DNA from: Thermoplasmata archaeon
Lineage (GTDB): Archaea > Thermoplasmatota > Thermoplasmata > Lutacidiplasmatales > UBA184
Reading direction: 5' to 3'
Assembly: GCA_021828085.1 (NCBI GenBank)
Contig: JAKATE010000002.1
Coordinates: 1 to 41,010 of the forward strand
Length of the DNA: 41,010 nucleotides
A program made the position numbers and the translations under genes. Shown piece by piece: positions 26,637-34,532 of this stretch (position 1 is its first letter; the number at the start of each line of letters is the position of its first letter). The notes below the pieces were generated by a model. That model ran no database searches. It saw only the letters and a program-made list of their open reading frames with translations, and was not told the DNA's origin.

Positions 26637-28984
26637 GGTCGGGCCGCGGGGAGAGGGCGCGGGTAGAAGCCCGCCTGCCAGCGGGGATAGAGACGCTCGA
26701 GGTCGAGCTCGGCCAGGCGGCGATCCCCCTCGGTCCAAAGCCCTCCCGCCTCCTCGACCCGCCCGATCCGGCGGAAGGGGAGCCCGCGGAGGACCCCGCG
26801 TAGCGCCTCCTCGTGGTCGGGGCGGACCTCCACCACCCATCGCGGACCCCCTTCCGCGAAGAGCTTCACCCAGCTCGGGATCCCTTCGCCACTGACCTGC
26901 TCCAGGTCGACGGAGAAGCCGAGCTTCCCCCCGAACGCCATCTCCACCAGCGTCTGGGAGAGCCCTCCCTCGGAGACGTCGTGCACCGCTTCGACGAGCC
27001 GCTCCTCGGAGGCTCGGAGGAGCCCCTCTCCGCAAGCCGGGAACGTCGCCCCGGGGAAGGCCGCGAAGCCTCCCCCCGGTCCGCCGAACCTCCTCTGGTA
27101 GCTCGAGCCGGTGAGCCCCCGCACCTCCGGCCCGAGGAGATAGAGGGCGTTCCCCGAACTCTTGAGGTCGCTACTCATCATCCGGGAGATGTCGGGAACC
27201 ACCCCTACCGTCAGGACGACGGGGGTGGGGGGGATGCTCGCACCGAGCCCTCCGTTGTAGAAGCTCACGTTCCCGGAGGGGACGCTGATCCCGAGAGAGG
27301 CACACGCACGGGCGATCCCCGCCACCCCCCGGTCGAAGTCCCCCAGGACCGTGGGGTCGTTGGGATTGCCGAAATTGAGGCAGTCCGTCAGCGAGTCCGG
27401 ACGGGCCCCCACGGCGTAGAGATTGGCGGCCGCCTCCTCCACGGAGGCGGAGCCGCCCCGCTCGGCGTCATAGGCACAGAGGAATGGCTGGCTCCCCACG
27501 GCCAGGGCGATCCCGAGGGCCTTGTTCGCGGAGACCTGGAGCACGGCCGCGTCGGCGTGGGTGGGGTGGTCCGGTCGGCCGGTGAGGGGCTTCCCTACGG
27601 TCCGCCCCTGGACCTCGTGGTCGTAGAGGCGCACGACGCCTTCCCGGCTCCAGCCGTTCTCGCTCAGGAGGAGCTCTTCGAGCGTCGCAGAGAGGTCGGA
27701 GGGAGCCGGCGGGAGGGGGTCCGGCGCACGGGGGGACGGGGGGGCCATGTCGAGCCGGGGAGGGGGGGGCTCCAGCCGGAAGGAGAGCGGGAGGTCGCCG
27801 AGCCTCTTGCCGCGGTAGAAGATCCGTTCCCGGTCCCCCTCGGTGACGGTCCCCACCACCGCCAGGGGGACCTCCCATCGCTTGAAGATGGCGCGAAGCC
27901 GAGGGAGGTTCGGAGGTTCCACGGCGAGGATCATCCTCTCCTGGCTCTCGGAGACCCAGATCTCCCAGGGCGCGAGCCCCGTCTCCCGGAGCGGCACACG
28001 CTCCAGATGGATCTCGGAGCCGAAGCCCCCGGCGTGCACGAGCTCCCCGGAAGCGCTGGAGAGCCCCCCTCCCCCGAGGTCCTTCATCCCGGCGATGAGC
28101 TTCTCGTCGGCCGCCTCGAGGCAGGCGTGGATGAGCGGTTCCTTCAGGATGGGGTTTCCCAACTGGACGGCCCCGCGCGACTCTTCCTCGCTCTTCGAGG
28201 AAAGCTCACGCGAGGCGAAGGCGACCCCGCCGATGCCATCGCGCCCGGTCAGGCCCCCGACGAGGACCAGATGCTGCCCCGCCCGGGACGCCCGGTTGGG
28301 CAGGAGACGGGAGCGCGGGAGGAGGCCGACGCAGGCGACGTTCACCAGCGGGTTCACGCGGTAGGCGCTGTCGAAGGTGAGGCTGCCCGCCACCGTGGGG
28401 ACCCCTACGCGGTTGCCGTAGTCGCGGATGCCCGCGACGACGTTCTGGAAGAGGTAGCGCGAGGGCTTGATGCCCGGGAGGGGCCGGGCCCGCCCGGGAT
28501 CGAGCGGGCCGAAGAAGAGCGGGTCGGCGAGGGCCACCGGCTTCCCTCCCATGGCGAGGACGTCACGCAGGATCCCCCCGATCCCGGTGGCGGCCCCCCC
28601 GTACGGTTCGATGGCGCTGGGGTGGTTGTGCGACTCGATCCTAAGGGCGTAGGCCCACTCCTCGTCGAGCGCGACGACCCCGGCATCGCCGCGGGCGAGC
28701 ACCCGGGGAGGGACCGGGAGGGGGCCGAAGTGACGGCTCAGGATCGGGCGCGACGACTTGTAGGAGCAGTGCTCGCTCCAGGACTGGGCGATCCCCGCGA
28801 GCTCGAGATCGCTGGGATCTCGCCCCTCGGCCCGGAAGTGTTCGGAGAGGGCCGCGAGCTCCTCGCCCGAGAATCCCAGGGAGCGCTCCTGGCTGAAGCG
28901 CGAGAGCTCCTCGGGGGAGAGGGAGCGGAAGCCCCCCGGCCGGGTCCGGCGGGTGCGGGGGACGGTGCTAGCGCCCCGAGCCAT
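26633..28984 (-). CDS. purL: Phosphoribosylformylglycinamidine synthase subunit PurL
   Basis: A 783-residue synthetase subunit of the small (PurL/Q/S) FGAM synthase, step four of purine synthesis. SWSEHCSYKSSR is the N-terminal signature, followed by the first ATP-binding half (ESHNHPSAIEPYGGAATGIGG, about residues 115-135) and the second half (NKALGIALAVG; DCLNFGNPNDP; VHDVSEGGLSQTLVEMA). Length suits the small form. It overlaps purS by 17 bases and dph6 by 4. The glutaminase PurQ, needed to deliver ammonia, is not in the window. Confidence 0.96.
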   Translation of the reverse strand: MARGASTVPRTRRTRPGGFRSLSPEELSRFSQERSLGFSGEELAALSEHFRAEGRDPSDLELAGIAQSWSEHCSYKSSRPILSRHFGPLPVPPRVLARGDAGVVALDEEWAYALRIESHNHPSAIEPYGGAATGIGGILRDVLAMGGKPVALADPLFFGPLDPGRARPLPGIKPSRYLFQNVVAGIRDYGNRVGVPTVAGSLTFDSAYRVNPLVNVACVGLLPRSRLLPNRASRAGQHLVLVGGLTGRDGIGGVAFASRELSSKSEEESRGAVQLGNPILKEPLIHACLEAADEKLIAGMKDLGGGGLSSASGELVHAGGFGSEIHLERVPLRETGLAPWEIWVSESQERMILAVEPPNLPRLRAIFKRWEVPLAVVGTVTEGDRERIFYRGKRLGDLPLSFRLEPPPPRLDMAPPSPRAPDPLPPAPSDLSATLEELLLSENGWSREGVVRLYDHEVQGRTVGKPLTGRPDHPTHADAAVLQVSANKALGIALAVGSQPFLCAYDAERGGSASVEEAAANLYAVGARPDSLTDCLNFGNPNDPTVLGDFDRGVAGIARACASLGISVPSGNVSFYNGGLGASIPPTPVVLTVGVVPDISRMMSSDLKSSGNALYLLGPEVRGLTGSSYQRRFGGPGGGFAAFPGATFPACGEGLLRASEERLVEAVHDVSEGGLSQTLVEMAFGGKLGFSVDLEQVSGEGIPSWVKLFAEGGPRWVVEVRPDHEEALRGVLRGLPFRRIGRVEEAGGLWTEGDRRLAELDLERLYPRWQAGFYPRPLPAARP

Positions 28985-29264
28985 GCGCGCGCGGCCCCTT
29001 CCGCGGGCTTCCGATCGTCACCTGGTGGATCACGGGGTTCGCGAGGAGCTGCTCCACGGCCCGCTCGGCCTGCCGCCGGGCCTCCTGGGGAGTGAGGCCG
29101 GAATAGCGCAGGGTGTACCCCTTGGAGATCCCCACGCCCACGAGCCCACGGACCTTAAGGAGCCGGAGCGCCTTGAGCACCTCTCCGGCCTCGGCGTCGA
29201 CGACCCCCGGCTTCAACCTCACTCGGACCTCAAGGGAGAGGACGGGGGCTTCGCTTCGGACCAA
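28968..29264 (-). CDS. purS: FGAM synthase subunit PurS
   Basis: A 98-residue PurS, the small scaffold that couples PurQ and PurL. VRVRLKPGVVDAEAG, VGVGISKGYTLRY and the C-terminal AVEQLLANPVIHQVTI follow the family. TTG 29264 is the likely start: it has AGGAGG 3 bases upstream and lies downstream of the TTTTAAAC box, whereas the longer ATG start at 29315 lies upstream of that box. The spacing to AGGAGG is short, so the start is not certain. It leads the purS-purL-dph6 operon. Confidence 0.9.
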   Translation of the reverse strand: MVRSEAPVLSLEVRVRLKPGVVDAEAGEVLKALRLLKVRGLVGVGISKGYTLRYSGLTPQEARRQAERAVEQLLANPVIHQVTIGSPRKGPRAHGSGR

Positions 29265-29296
29265 GGGCCTCCTGGGGGCGTCGGCACGAGGGAGGG

Positions 29297-29304
29297 GTTT
29301 AAAA
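29297..29304 (-). promoter_or_regulatory. TATA box for purS-purL-dph6
   Basis: TTTTAAAC on the minus strand, 33-40 bases before TTG 29264, back to back with a plus-strand box at 29333. Confidence 0.65.
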
Positions 29305-29332
29305 GGGCGGAGCACGGAGATTTGGCAAAAGA

Positions 29333-29339
29333 TTTAATA
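29333..29339 (+). promoter_or_regulatory. TATA box for the plus-strand cluster at 29383
   Basis: TTTAATA within an A-rich stretch (AAAAGATTTAATAG). Transcription would start near 29360, ahead of GTG 29383 and past the TTG at 29350. Confidence 0.65.
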
Positions 29340-29382
29340 GTGACCCTGGTTGGCTCGCCCGCCTCCGGGGGGGTCCCTGACG

Positions 29383-29556
29383 GTGGAAGAACTCATTCTG
29401 AGCGTCGAATTCCTGCGTTCCCGGGAGAAGGTCACGGCCCGGGTGGTCAGCGAGGCCGGCGGGGTCCGGGAGTACAGCTCCTCCCGCTCGGCGGACGTGA
29501 TCGAGCAGGTCGTCGACGATCTCCGGGAAGAGTTCGAGTCCGCGCCGCCGAGCTAG
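29383..29556 (+). CDS. Small conserved-looking protein of unknown function
   Basis: A 57-residue acidic protein (MEELILSVEFLRSREK...). It alternates beta-like (VTARVVS) and helical (DVIEQVVDDLREEFES) parts, giving a plausible compact fold. GTG 29383 is preferred to TTG 29350 because of the TATA box at 29333 and a G-rich site shortly before. It heads a plus-strand run with the Lrp effector-domain gene and UPF0147. I do not recognise the family. Confidence 0.6.
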   Translation: MEELILSVEFLRSREKVTARVVSEAGGVREYSSSRSADVIEQVVDDLREEFESAPPS

Positions 29557-29592
29557 GCCGTACCCGGGACGACCGGCCAAGATCGAAGTGCC

Positions 29593-29937
29593 ATGGGGAG
29601 GACGAGCGGGGGGAACCCGCCAGTGAGCGCCGCTGTGGAAGGGGCCTTCACGAAGGTTTGGGGAGAGGATGCCGTGGTGGCGCTCATCGCCCTCAAGGTG
29701 GAGACGGCAGAGGCCGACCACGTGGCCAGCGAGACCAGCAAGTTCTCCGAGGTCGAGGACGTCTTCCTGGTCACCGGGGACACCGACATCTTTCTCAAGG
29801 TCCGCTTCCCGCACTACGGGGAGCTCAAGGACTTCGTGCTCCACCGGCTCCCCGAGGTGAAGGGGATCCGGGAGAGCAAGACGCTCCTCGTCGTCACCGC
29901 CTACAAGGAGGCCGGCGAGCGCCGGGGGACCCCGTGA
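29593..29937 (+). CDS. Stand-alone Lrp/AsnC effector (RAM) domain protein
   Basis: A 114-residue protein with only the ligand-binding RAM domain of Lrp/AsnC regulators: VVALIALKVETAEADHVA, VEDVFLVTGDTDIFLKVRF and the last strand KTLLVVTAYKE. No helix-turn-helix is present, so it may sense a small molecule, perhaps an amino acid, or modulate other Lrp proteins by mixing in their multimers. ATG 29593 may be too early; in-frame GTG codons near 29623 and 29635 are alternatives. It overlaps the UPF0147 gene by 4 bases (GTGA). Confidence 0.82.
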   Translation: MGRTSGGNPPVSAAVEGAFTKVWGEDAVVALIALKVETAEADHVASETSKFSEVEDVFLVTGDTDIFLKVRFPHYGELKDFVLHRLPEVKGIRESKTLLVVTAYKEAGERRGTP

Positions 29938-30254
29938 GCAGCCCGAGCGCCTCCGGGGAGAGGGAGGGCGCGCTGGAGGCCTCCTTCGCCGGCCTTCCCC
30001 CGCTCGTGGAGAGCGCGCTTCACCGCGTCGCGCTCCTGCTCCATCAGCTCACCGAGGACGCCTCGCTCCCGCGGAACATCCGTCGCGGCGCGCAGGGGGC
30101 CCTCACCGAGCTGACGCGTCGGGGCGTGGCGGTGGACATGAAGGTCGCCGGCACCGTGGGGCTCCTCGACGAGCTCGCCAATGACGTGAACCTCCCCCAG
30201 CACGGGCGGACGGCCATCTGGGGGATCATCAGCCAGCTGGAGAGCCTGCGGTGA
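29934..30254 (+). CDS. UPF0147 family protein
   Basis: A 106-residue protein. After about 20 variable residues, helices such as LLHQLTEDASLPRNIRRGA and GLLDELANDVNLPQHGR identify UPF0147, a conserved small all-alpha archaeal family of unknown role. GTG 29934 is chosen because it overlaps the stop of the preceding gene by 4 bases. The tRNA-Lys gene begins 56 bases downstream. Confidence 0.85.
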   Translation: MSSPSASGEREGALEASFAGLPPLVESALHRVALLLHQLTEDASLPRNIRRGAQGALTELTRRGVAVDMKVAGTVGLLDELANDVNLPQHGRTAIWGIISQLESLR

Positions 30255-30331
30255 GCGGACTCCCTATGCTCCGGGCCCCCCGCGGGCACGGAGGATCCCC
30301 CTGTTCCCATGGGCCCGTAGCTCAGGCCGGT

Positions 30332-30362
30332 AGGTCGGAGGAGCGATCCTCCGGCCCGGTGA
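30332..30362 (+). other. tRNA-Lys intron 1, D-loop position 20/21
   Basis: A 31-base insert. Central helix GCCG/CGGT (one G-U), 3-base bulges GTA and GAA, and an inner 10-bp hairpin 30333-30356 closed by GCGA. Cutting after the second bulge base restores D-loop AGGCCGGTA. The boundary may shift by up to two bases with the same product. The outer D-stem is offset by an unpaired AG, so the motif is relaxed. Confidence 0.8.
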
Positions 30363-30401
30363 AGAGCACCCGGCTTTTAACCGGATGGTCCGGGGTTCGA
30401 A

Positions 30402-30442
30402 TGGCCGCAAGCCTCCCGAGGGGGAGCGAGGCGGCCCGAAGC
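30402..30442 (+). other. tRNA-Lys intron 2, T-loop position 59/60
   Basis: A 41-base insert. Strict bulge-helix-bulge: outer helix GGGG/CCCC (T-stem), central 4-bp TTCG/CGAA, bulges AAT and GCT, inner helix GGCC/GGCC. Cutting after the second base of each bulge joins TTCGAA to TCCCCG, a normal T-arm. Confidence 0.88.
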
Positions 30443-30489
30443 TCCCCGCGGGCCCGTCTGCTGCGGCCCGCCGGGAAAGGGGGGACTCC

Positions 30490-30846
30490 GTGAGCCCCGC
30501 GAAGAGCCCCCCCGCGCGGCGTCGCGCGGCGAAGCCCAAGGCGGCCCCTCCGGAGCCGGCCAAGCCCTCCGGCCCCACCGCGCGGCACCAGCTGGTGCCG
30601 GCCCACGAGCTCCTGAGCGCCGAGGAGGGGGCCCGGGTGCTCGCCGACCTGGGGGTCCCGGTCGAGCGGCTCCCCAAGATCCTCCTCGACGATGCCGGTC
30701 TTCGCACCGATCCGAAGTTCTCCGAGCACGTGGAGAAGGACGGGCTCACGGGCCTCGTCGGCCGCCTCGTGCGCATCCATCGTCCCAGCCCTACCGCCGG
30801 CAGCTCGGTGGCCTACCGGGTCATCGTGGCCAGCGCGGAGGAATGA
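30490..30846 (+). CDS. rpoH: RNA polymerase subunit H (RPB5 C-terminal-like)
   Basis: A 118-residue RNA polymerase subunit that lies at the downstream-DNA side of the enzyme. A basic, Ala/Pro-rich N-terminal tail of about 35 residues precedes the conserved core: HQLVPAHELLSAEEG, LPKILLDDAGLRT, and the ending RIHRPSPTAGSSVAYRVIV. The tail is longer than in most archaeal RpoH. GTG 30490 with GGGG-rich upstream is taken; the upstream ATG at 30385 would lie inside tRNA-Lys. rpoB follows after 6 bases. Confidence 0.93.
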   Translation: MSPAKSPPARRRAAKPKAAPPEPAKPSGPTARHQLVPAHELLSAEEGARVLADLGVPVERLPKILLDDAGLRTDPKFSEHVEKDGLTGLVGRLVRIHRPSPTAGSSVAYRVIVASAEE

Positions 30847-30852
30847 AGGTCC

Positions 30853-33800
30853 ATGAGAGAGATCGTCGACGCTTTCTTCCGCGAGCGCTCCATCGTGAAC
30901 CACCACCTCGCCAGCTTCAACGACTTCTTGCCCTCGGACGACAACCGCAACTCGCGCATGCAGCGCATCGTCGACGAGGCGCGGGTGAGCGAGGACTCCT
31001 CCGAGCGGGGGATCATCCGCCTGGACGTCCAGAAGACCAAGAGCTCCATCTTCGTGCGCGTCGGGCGCCGGCGCGACAAGAACGGCCAGGTCGACCCCCA
31101 CGAGCCGGGGACCATCAGCGTCGGGAGCCCCTTCGTGAAGGAGGCGGTGGGGAGCAAGCCCTCGGTGACGCCCATGGAGGCGCGCCTGAGGAACCTGACC
31201 TACCTCGCCCCCATCGAGCTCACCATCACCGTGGTGGAGAACGGCGTCGAGCGGGCCCCCGAGACCGTGCACATCGGCGACATCCCCGTGATGGTGAAGA
31301 GCCGGTTGTGCAGCCTGCACCGGGCCAACATCGAGAAGGCGAGCCAGTTCACCCTCTCCCCCGAGGAGTACCGGGCGAAGCTCGTGGAGTACGGGGAGGA
31401 CCCGCTGGACCCCGGCGGCTACTTCATCATCGGCGGCACCGAGCGGGTCATCATCTCCCTGGAGGACCTCGCCCCCAACCGGATCTTCGCCGAGTTCAAC
31501 GAGCGCTACGGCACCCCCGTGGAGAGCGCCAAGGTCTTCTCCCAGCGCGGCGGCTATCGGAGCCTCACGGTGGTGGAGAAGAAGAAGGACGGGATCCTGC
31601 AGGTCTCGGTCCCCTCGGCGAGCGGACAGATCCCCCTGGTCGTCCTGATGAAGGCGCTGGGGATGAAGAACGACGAGGAGATCTACCAGGCCGTCCTCGG
31701 CGAGCTCCTCCCGCTCAACGAGGCCTTCGTGGAGACCATGAAGCACCTCCTCAACGTGAACCTGGAGGAGTGCACGAGCAAGAAGACCTACCCTCCGGAG
31801 GGGATCCTCACCACGGAGGACGCCCTGCTCTACCTGGAGAAGAAGTTCGCCACGGGCCAGGCCAAGGAGTACCGGCAGCGCAAGGTCGACGGGATCCTCG
31901 ACCACTCGCTCCTTCCGCACCTGGGCGACACCGCCCAGGACCGCCTGAAGAAGGCCCTCTACCTGGGCCGGATCGCCCGGACGGTCCTCGAGCTCTACCT
32001 CGGCCAGCGCGGCGAGGATGACAAGGACCACTACGCGAACAAGCGCCTGAAGCTCGCCGGGGACCTCATGGAGGACCTTTTCCGGGTGGCCTTCACCCTC
32101 CTCCTGAAGGACCTGAAGTACCAGCTGGAGCGCTCCTTCACGCGCAAGAAGGACCTTCGGATCTCCTCGGCCATCCGGCCGGACCTGCTCACGCAGAGGC
32201 TCGTCCACGCCCTCGCCACCGGTAACTGGGTCGGAGGACGGGCCGGGGTGAGCCAGCTGCTCGACCGGACGAGCCACATGTCCACCATCTCCCACCTGCG
32301 CCGGGTGACGAGCCCGCTCACCCGGAGCCAGCCGCACTTCGAGGCGCGCGACCTGCACCCGACGCAGTTCGGGCGGCTCTGCCCGAACGAGACCCCCGAG
32401 GGGCAGAACTGCGGGCTCGTGAAGAACTACGCCCTCGCCGTGGACGTCAGCGAGGGGGCCGACGAGGAGGAGGTGGCCCTCCTCCTGCGCGACCTCAACA
32501 CCCGCGAGATCGGGCCGGAGGTCTTCCAGGAGGCGCCCAGCGGCAAGGGACGCCGCGCGGCCCGGGTCTTCGTCAACGGCAACCTGGTCGGTCTCCACTC
32601 GAACCCCGAGGAGCTCGTCCGCGAGCTGCGCGAGCGGCGCCGGAGCGGCACGCTCTCGCCCACCCTGGGGGACCGAATCTACGAGATCAACACCCGCTAC
32701 GACGCCGAGATGAACGAGGTCATCGTCAACTGCGACAGCGGTCGGCTGCGCCGCCCGCTCCTGGTGGTGCGCCAGGCCGCCCCCCGGGTGAGCCGGGAGG
32801 ACCTCGACGAGCTCTCCCGGGGGACGCTCTCCTTCGCCGACCTCATCCGGGGCGGCAAGGTGGAGTGGGTCGACGCCGAGGAGGAGGAGGATTCCCTCGT
32901 GGCCGTGGCCCCGTACGTCATCCCCGAACGCTGCCCGAAGTGCCACCGCTCGATCTCGCGGGGCGATCAGCGCTGGACGAACGTCGGGGACCGGGCCCCG
33001 GAGGCGAAGCTCTCCTGCCTGCGCTGCGGGGAGGACTACTCGGTCCCGCTCTCGCTCGGGAAGGATCACACCCATCTCGAGATCGACCCCAACCTGATGC
33101 TGGGGGTCTGCACGGGCCTCATCCCGTACCCGGAGCACAACTCCACCCCTCGCAACACCATGGGCTCGGGGATGGCCAAGCAGTCCCTGGGGGTGGAGTC
33201 GGTGAACTACCGGCGCCGCCCGGACACCCGAGGGCACCTGCTGCACTATCCCCAGGCCCCGCTGCTGCGCACCCAGACCATGCGCTACGTGCACTTCACC
33301 GAGAGGCCGGCCGGGCAGAACTTCGTCGTGGCCGTCATCTCCTACGAGGGGTACAACATGCAGGATGCGCTCATCCTGAACCGCTCGGCGGTGGACCGGG
33401 GGCTCGGGCGCTCCTCGTTCTTCAGGACCTACCGCTCGGAGGAGCGCAAGTACCCGGGAGGACAGGAGGACCGCTTCGAGATCCCCCGGCCCGACGTCGC
33501 TGGGGCGCGCGTCGACACCGCCTACCGGAGCCTGGGGGAGGATGGGCTCATCTTCCCCGAGATGCAGGTCGCCGAGGGGGACGTGCTCATCGGCAAGACC
33601 TCCCCCCCGCGCTTCCTGGAGGAGAAGACCGACCTGCTCACCCCCCAGAAGCGCCGGGAGACCTCCGTCACGGTCCGGGCCGGGGAGAGCGGCTGGGTCG
33701 ACTCCGTGGTCCTCACCGAGGGGGAGAACATCTCCAAGCTGGTCAAGGTCAAGGTGCGCAACGAGCGCATCCCCGAGCTGGGAGACAAGTTCGCCTCGCG

Positions 33801-34524
33801 CCACGGGCAGAAGGGGGTGGTGGGGCTCGTGGTCGCCCAGGAGGACATGCCCTTCAACCGGCACGGCATCTGTCCGGACCTCATCATCAACCCCCACGCC
33901 ATCCCCTCCCGGATGACGGTGGCCCACGTCCTCGAGATGCTCGGGGGCAAGGTGGGCTCGCTGGAGGGCCGGTTCATCGATGGGACCGCCTTCTCCGGGG
34001 AGCGGGAGGAGGCGCTGCGGGAGTCCCTCAAGGACCTCGGCCTCGCCCCCTCGGGGCGGGAGATCCTCTACGACGGCCGGACCGGCCGGCGGATGGAGGC
34101 GGAGATCTTCATGGGCGTGATCTACTACCAGAAGCTCCACCACATGGTGGCCGGGAAGCTCCACATGCGCTCCCGCGGCCCCGTGCAGATCCTCACCCGG
34201 CAGCCCACCGAGGGGCGGAGCCGGCAGGGGGGTCTTAGGTTCGGAGAGATGGAGCGCGACACGCTCATCGGGCACGGGGTGGCCATGGTCATCAAGGACC
34301 GGCTGCTCGACCAGTCCGACGGGACCACGCAGTACGTCTGCGGCAACCCGGCCTGCGGGCACATCGCCATCCCCGACCATCGGGCCGGGACGCTGCGCTG
34401 CCCGACGTGCGGGAACACCTCGTCCATCTACCAGGTGGAGATGAGCTACTCGTTCAAGCTCCTGCTGGACGAGCTCATGAGCCTCGGCGTGGTCATGCGG
34501 CTCAACCTCGAGGACATGAAGTAG
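30853..34524 (+). CDS. rpoB: RNA polymerase subunit B (unsplit)
   Basis: A 1,223-residue RPB2/beta homologue in one piece, not divided into B' and B'' as in methanogens and halophiles. Hallmarks: [22 protein letters not shown] near residue 190, [53 protein letters not shown] (about residue 980), [12 protein letters not shown] and [17 protein letters not shown]-terminal zinc site is formed by CGNPACG and CPTCGN. Before HTHLEIDP there is a Cys4 insertion, CPKC...CLRC (33000 area), a feature I associate with Thermoplasmatota RpoB. Second gene of the rpo operon, 8 bases before rpoA1. Confidence 0.98.
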   Translation: MREIVDAFFRERSIVNHHLASFNDFLPSDDNRNSRMQRIVDEARVSEDSSERGIIRLDVQKTKSSIFVRVGRRRDKNGQVDPHEPGTISVGSPFVKEAVGSKPSVTPMEARLRNLTYLAPIELTITVVENGVERAPETVHIGDIPVMVKSRLCSLHRANIEKASQFTLSPEEYRAKLVEYGEDPLDPGGYFIIGGTERVIISLEDLAPNRIFAEFNERYGTPVESAKVFSQRGGYRSLTVVEKKKDGILQVSVPSASGQIPLVVLMKALGMKNDEEIYQAVLGELLPLNEAFVETMKHLLNVNLEECTSKKTYPPEGILTTEDALLYLEKKFATGQAKEYRQRKVDGILDHSLLPHLGDTAQDRLKKALYLGRIARTVLELYLGQRGEDDKDHYANKRLKLAGDLMEDLFRVAFTLLLKDLKYQLERSFTRKKDLRISSAIRPDLLTQRLVHALATGNWVGGRAGVSQLLDRTSHMSTISHLRRVTSPLTRSQPHFEARDLHPTQFGRLCPNETPEGQNCGLVKNYALAVDVSEGADEEEVALLLRDLNTREIGPEVFQEAPSGKGRRAARVFVNGNLVGLHSNPEELVRELRERRRSGTLSPTLGDRIYEINTRYDAEMNEVIVNCDSGRLRRPLLVVRQAAPRVSREDLDELSRGTLSFADLIRGGKVEWVDAEEEEDSLVAVAPYVIPERCPKCHRSISRGDQRWTNVGDRAPEAKLSCLRCGEDYSVPLSLGKDHTHLEIDPNLMLGVCTGLIPYPEHNSTPRNTMGSGMAKQSLGVESVNYRRRPDTRGHLLHYPQAPLLRTQTMRYVHFTERPAGQNFVVAVISYEGYNMQDALILNRSAVDRGLGRSSFFRTYRSEERKYPGGQEDRFEIPRPDVAGARVDTAYRSLGEDGLIFPEMQVAEGDVLIGKTSPPRFLEEKTDLLTPQKRRETSVTVRAGESGWVDSVVLTEGENISKLVKVKVRNERIPELGDKFASRHGQKGVVGLVVAQEDMPFNRHGICPDLIINPHAIPSRMTVAHVLEMLGGKVGSLEGRFIDGTAFSGEREEALRESLKDLGLAPSGREILYDGRTGRRMEAEIFMGVIYYQKLHHMVAGKLHMRSRGPVQILTRQPTEGRSRQGGLRFGEMERDTLIGHGVAMVIKDRLLDQSDGTTQYVCGNPACGHIAIPDHRAGTLRCPTCGNTSSIYQVEMSYSFKLLLDELMSLGVVMRLNLEDMK

Positions 34525-34532
34525 GAGGGTCC

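Larger units (their letters stand above)
30311..30456 (+). tRNA. tRNA-Lys (UUU) with two introns (D-loop and T-loop)
   Basis: Removing 30332-30362 and 30402-30442 gives a 74-nt cloverleaf. Acceptor GGGCCCG pairs with CGGGCCC (7 bp); the D-arm is GCTC-AGGCCGGTA-GAGC; the anticodon arm has loop CTTTTAA with UUU and four good pairs plus a C27-A43 mismatch; the variable loop is TGGTC; the T-arm is CGGGG-TTCGAAT-CCCCG; the discriminator is G73. CCA is not encoded. There is no insertion at the usual 37/38 site. Uninterrupted, the gene would be missed by a simple cloverleaf search, because neither the D nor the T loop closes. It lies 56 bases after UPF0147 and 33 bases before rpoH, so it may share a transcript with either. 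Confidence 0.9.

Noticed and set aside
30374-30382. GCTTTTAAC as a TATA box for rpoH
   Set aside because: This is the tRNA anticodon loop and stem; its position over 100 bases from rpoH makes it unlikely.
30385-30489. An upstream ATG start for rpoH
   Set aside because: It would place the N-terminus inside tRNA-Lys including the T-loop intron; GTG 30490 gives the normal core and has a G-rich site.
30322-34380. A 1,352-residue minus-strand open frame over tRNA-Lys, rpoH and rpoB
   Set aside because: Antisense to essential genes with every diagnostic motif; low-complexity product.
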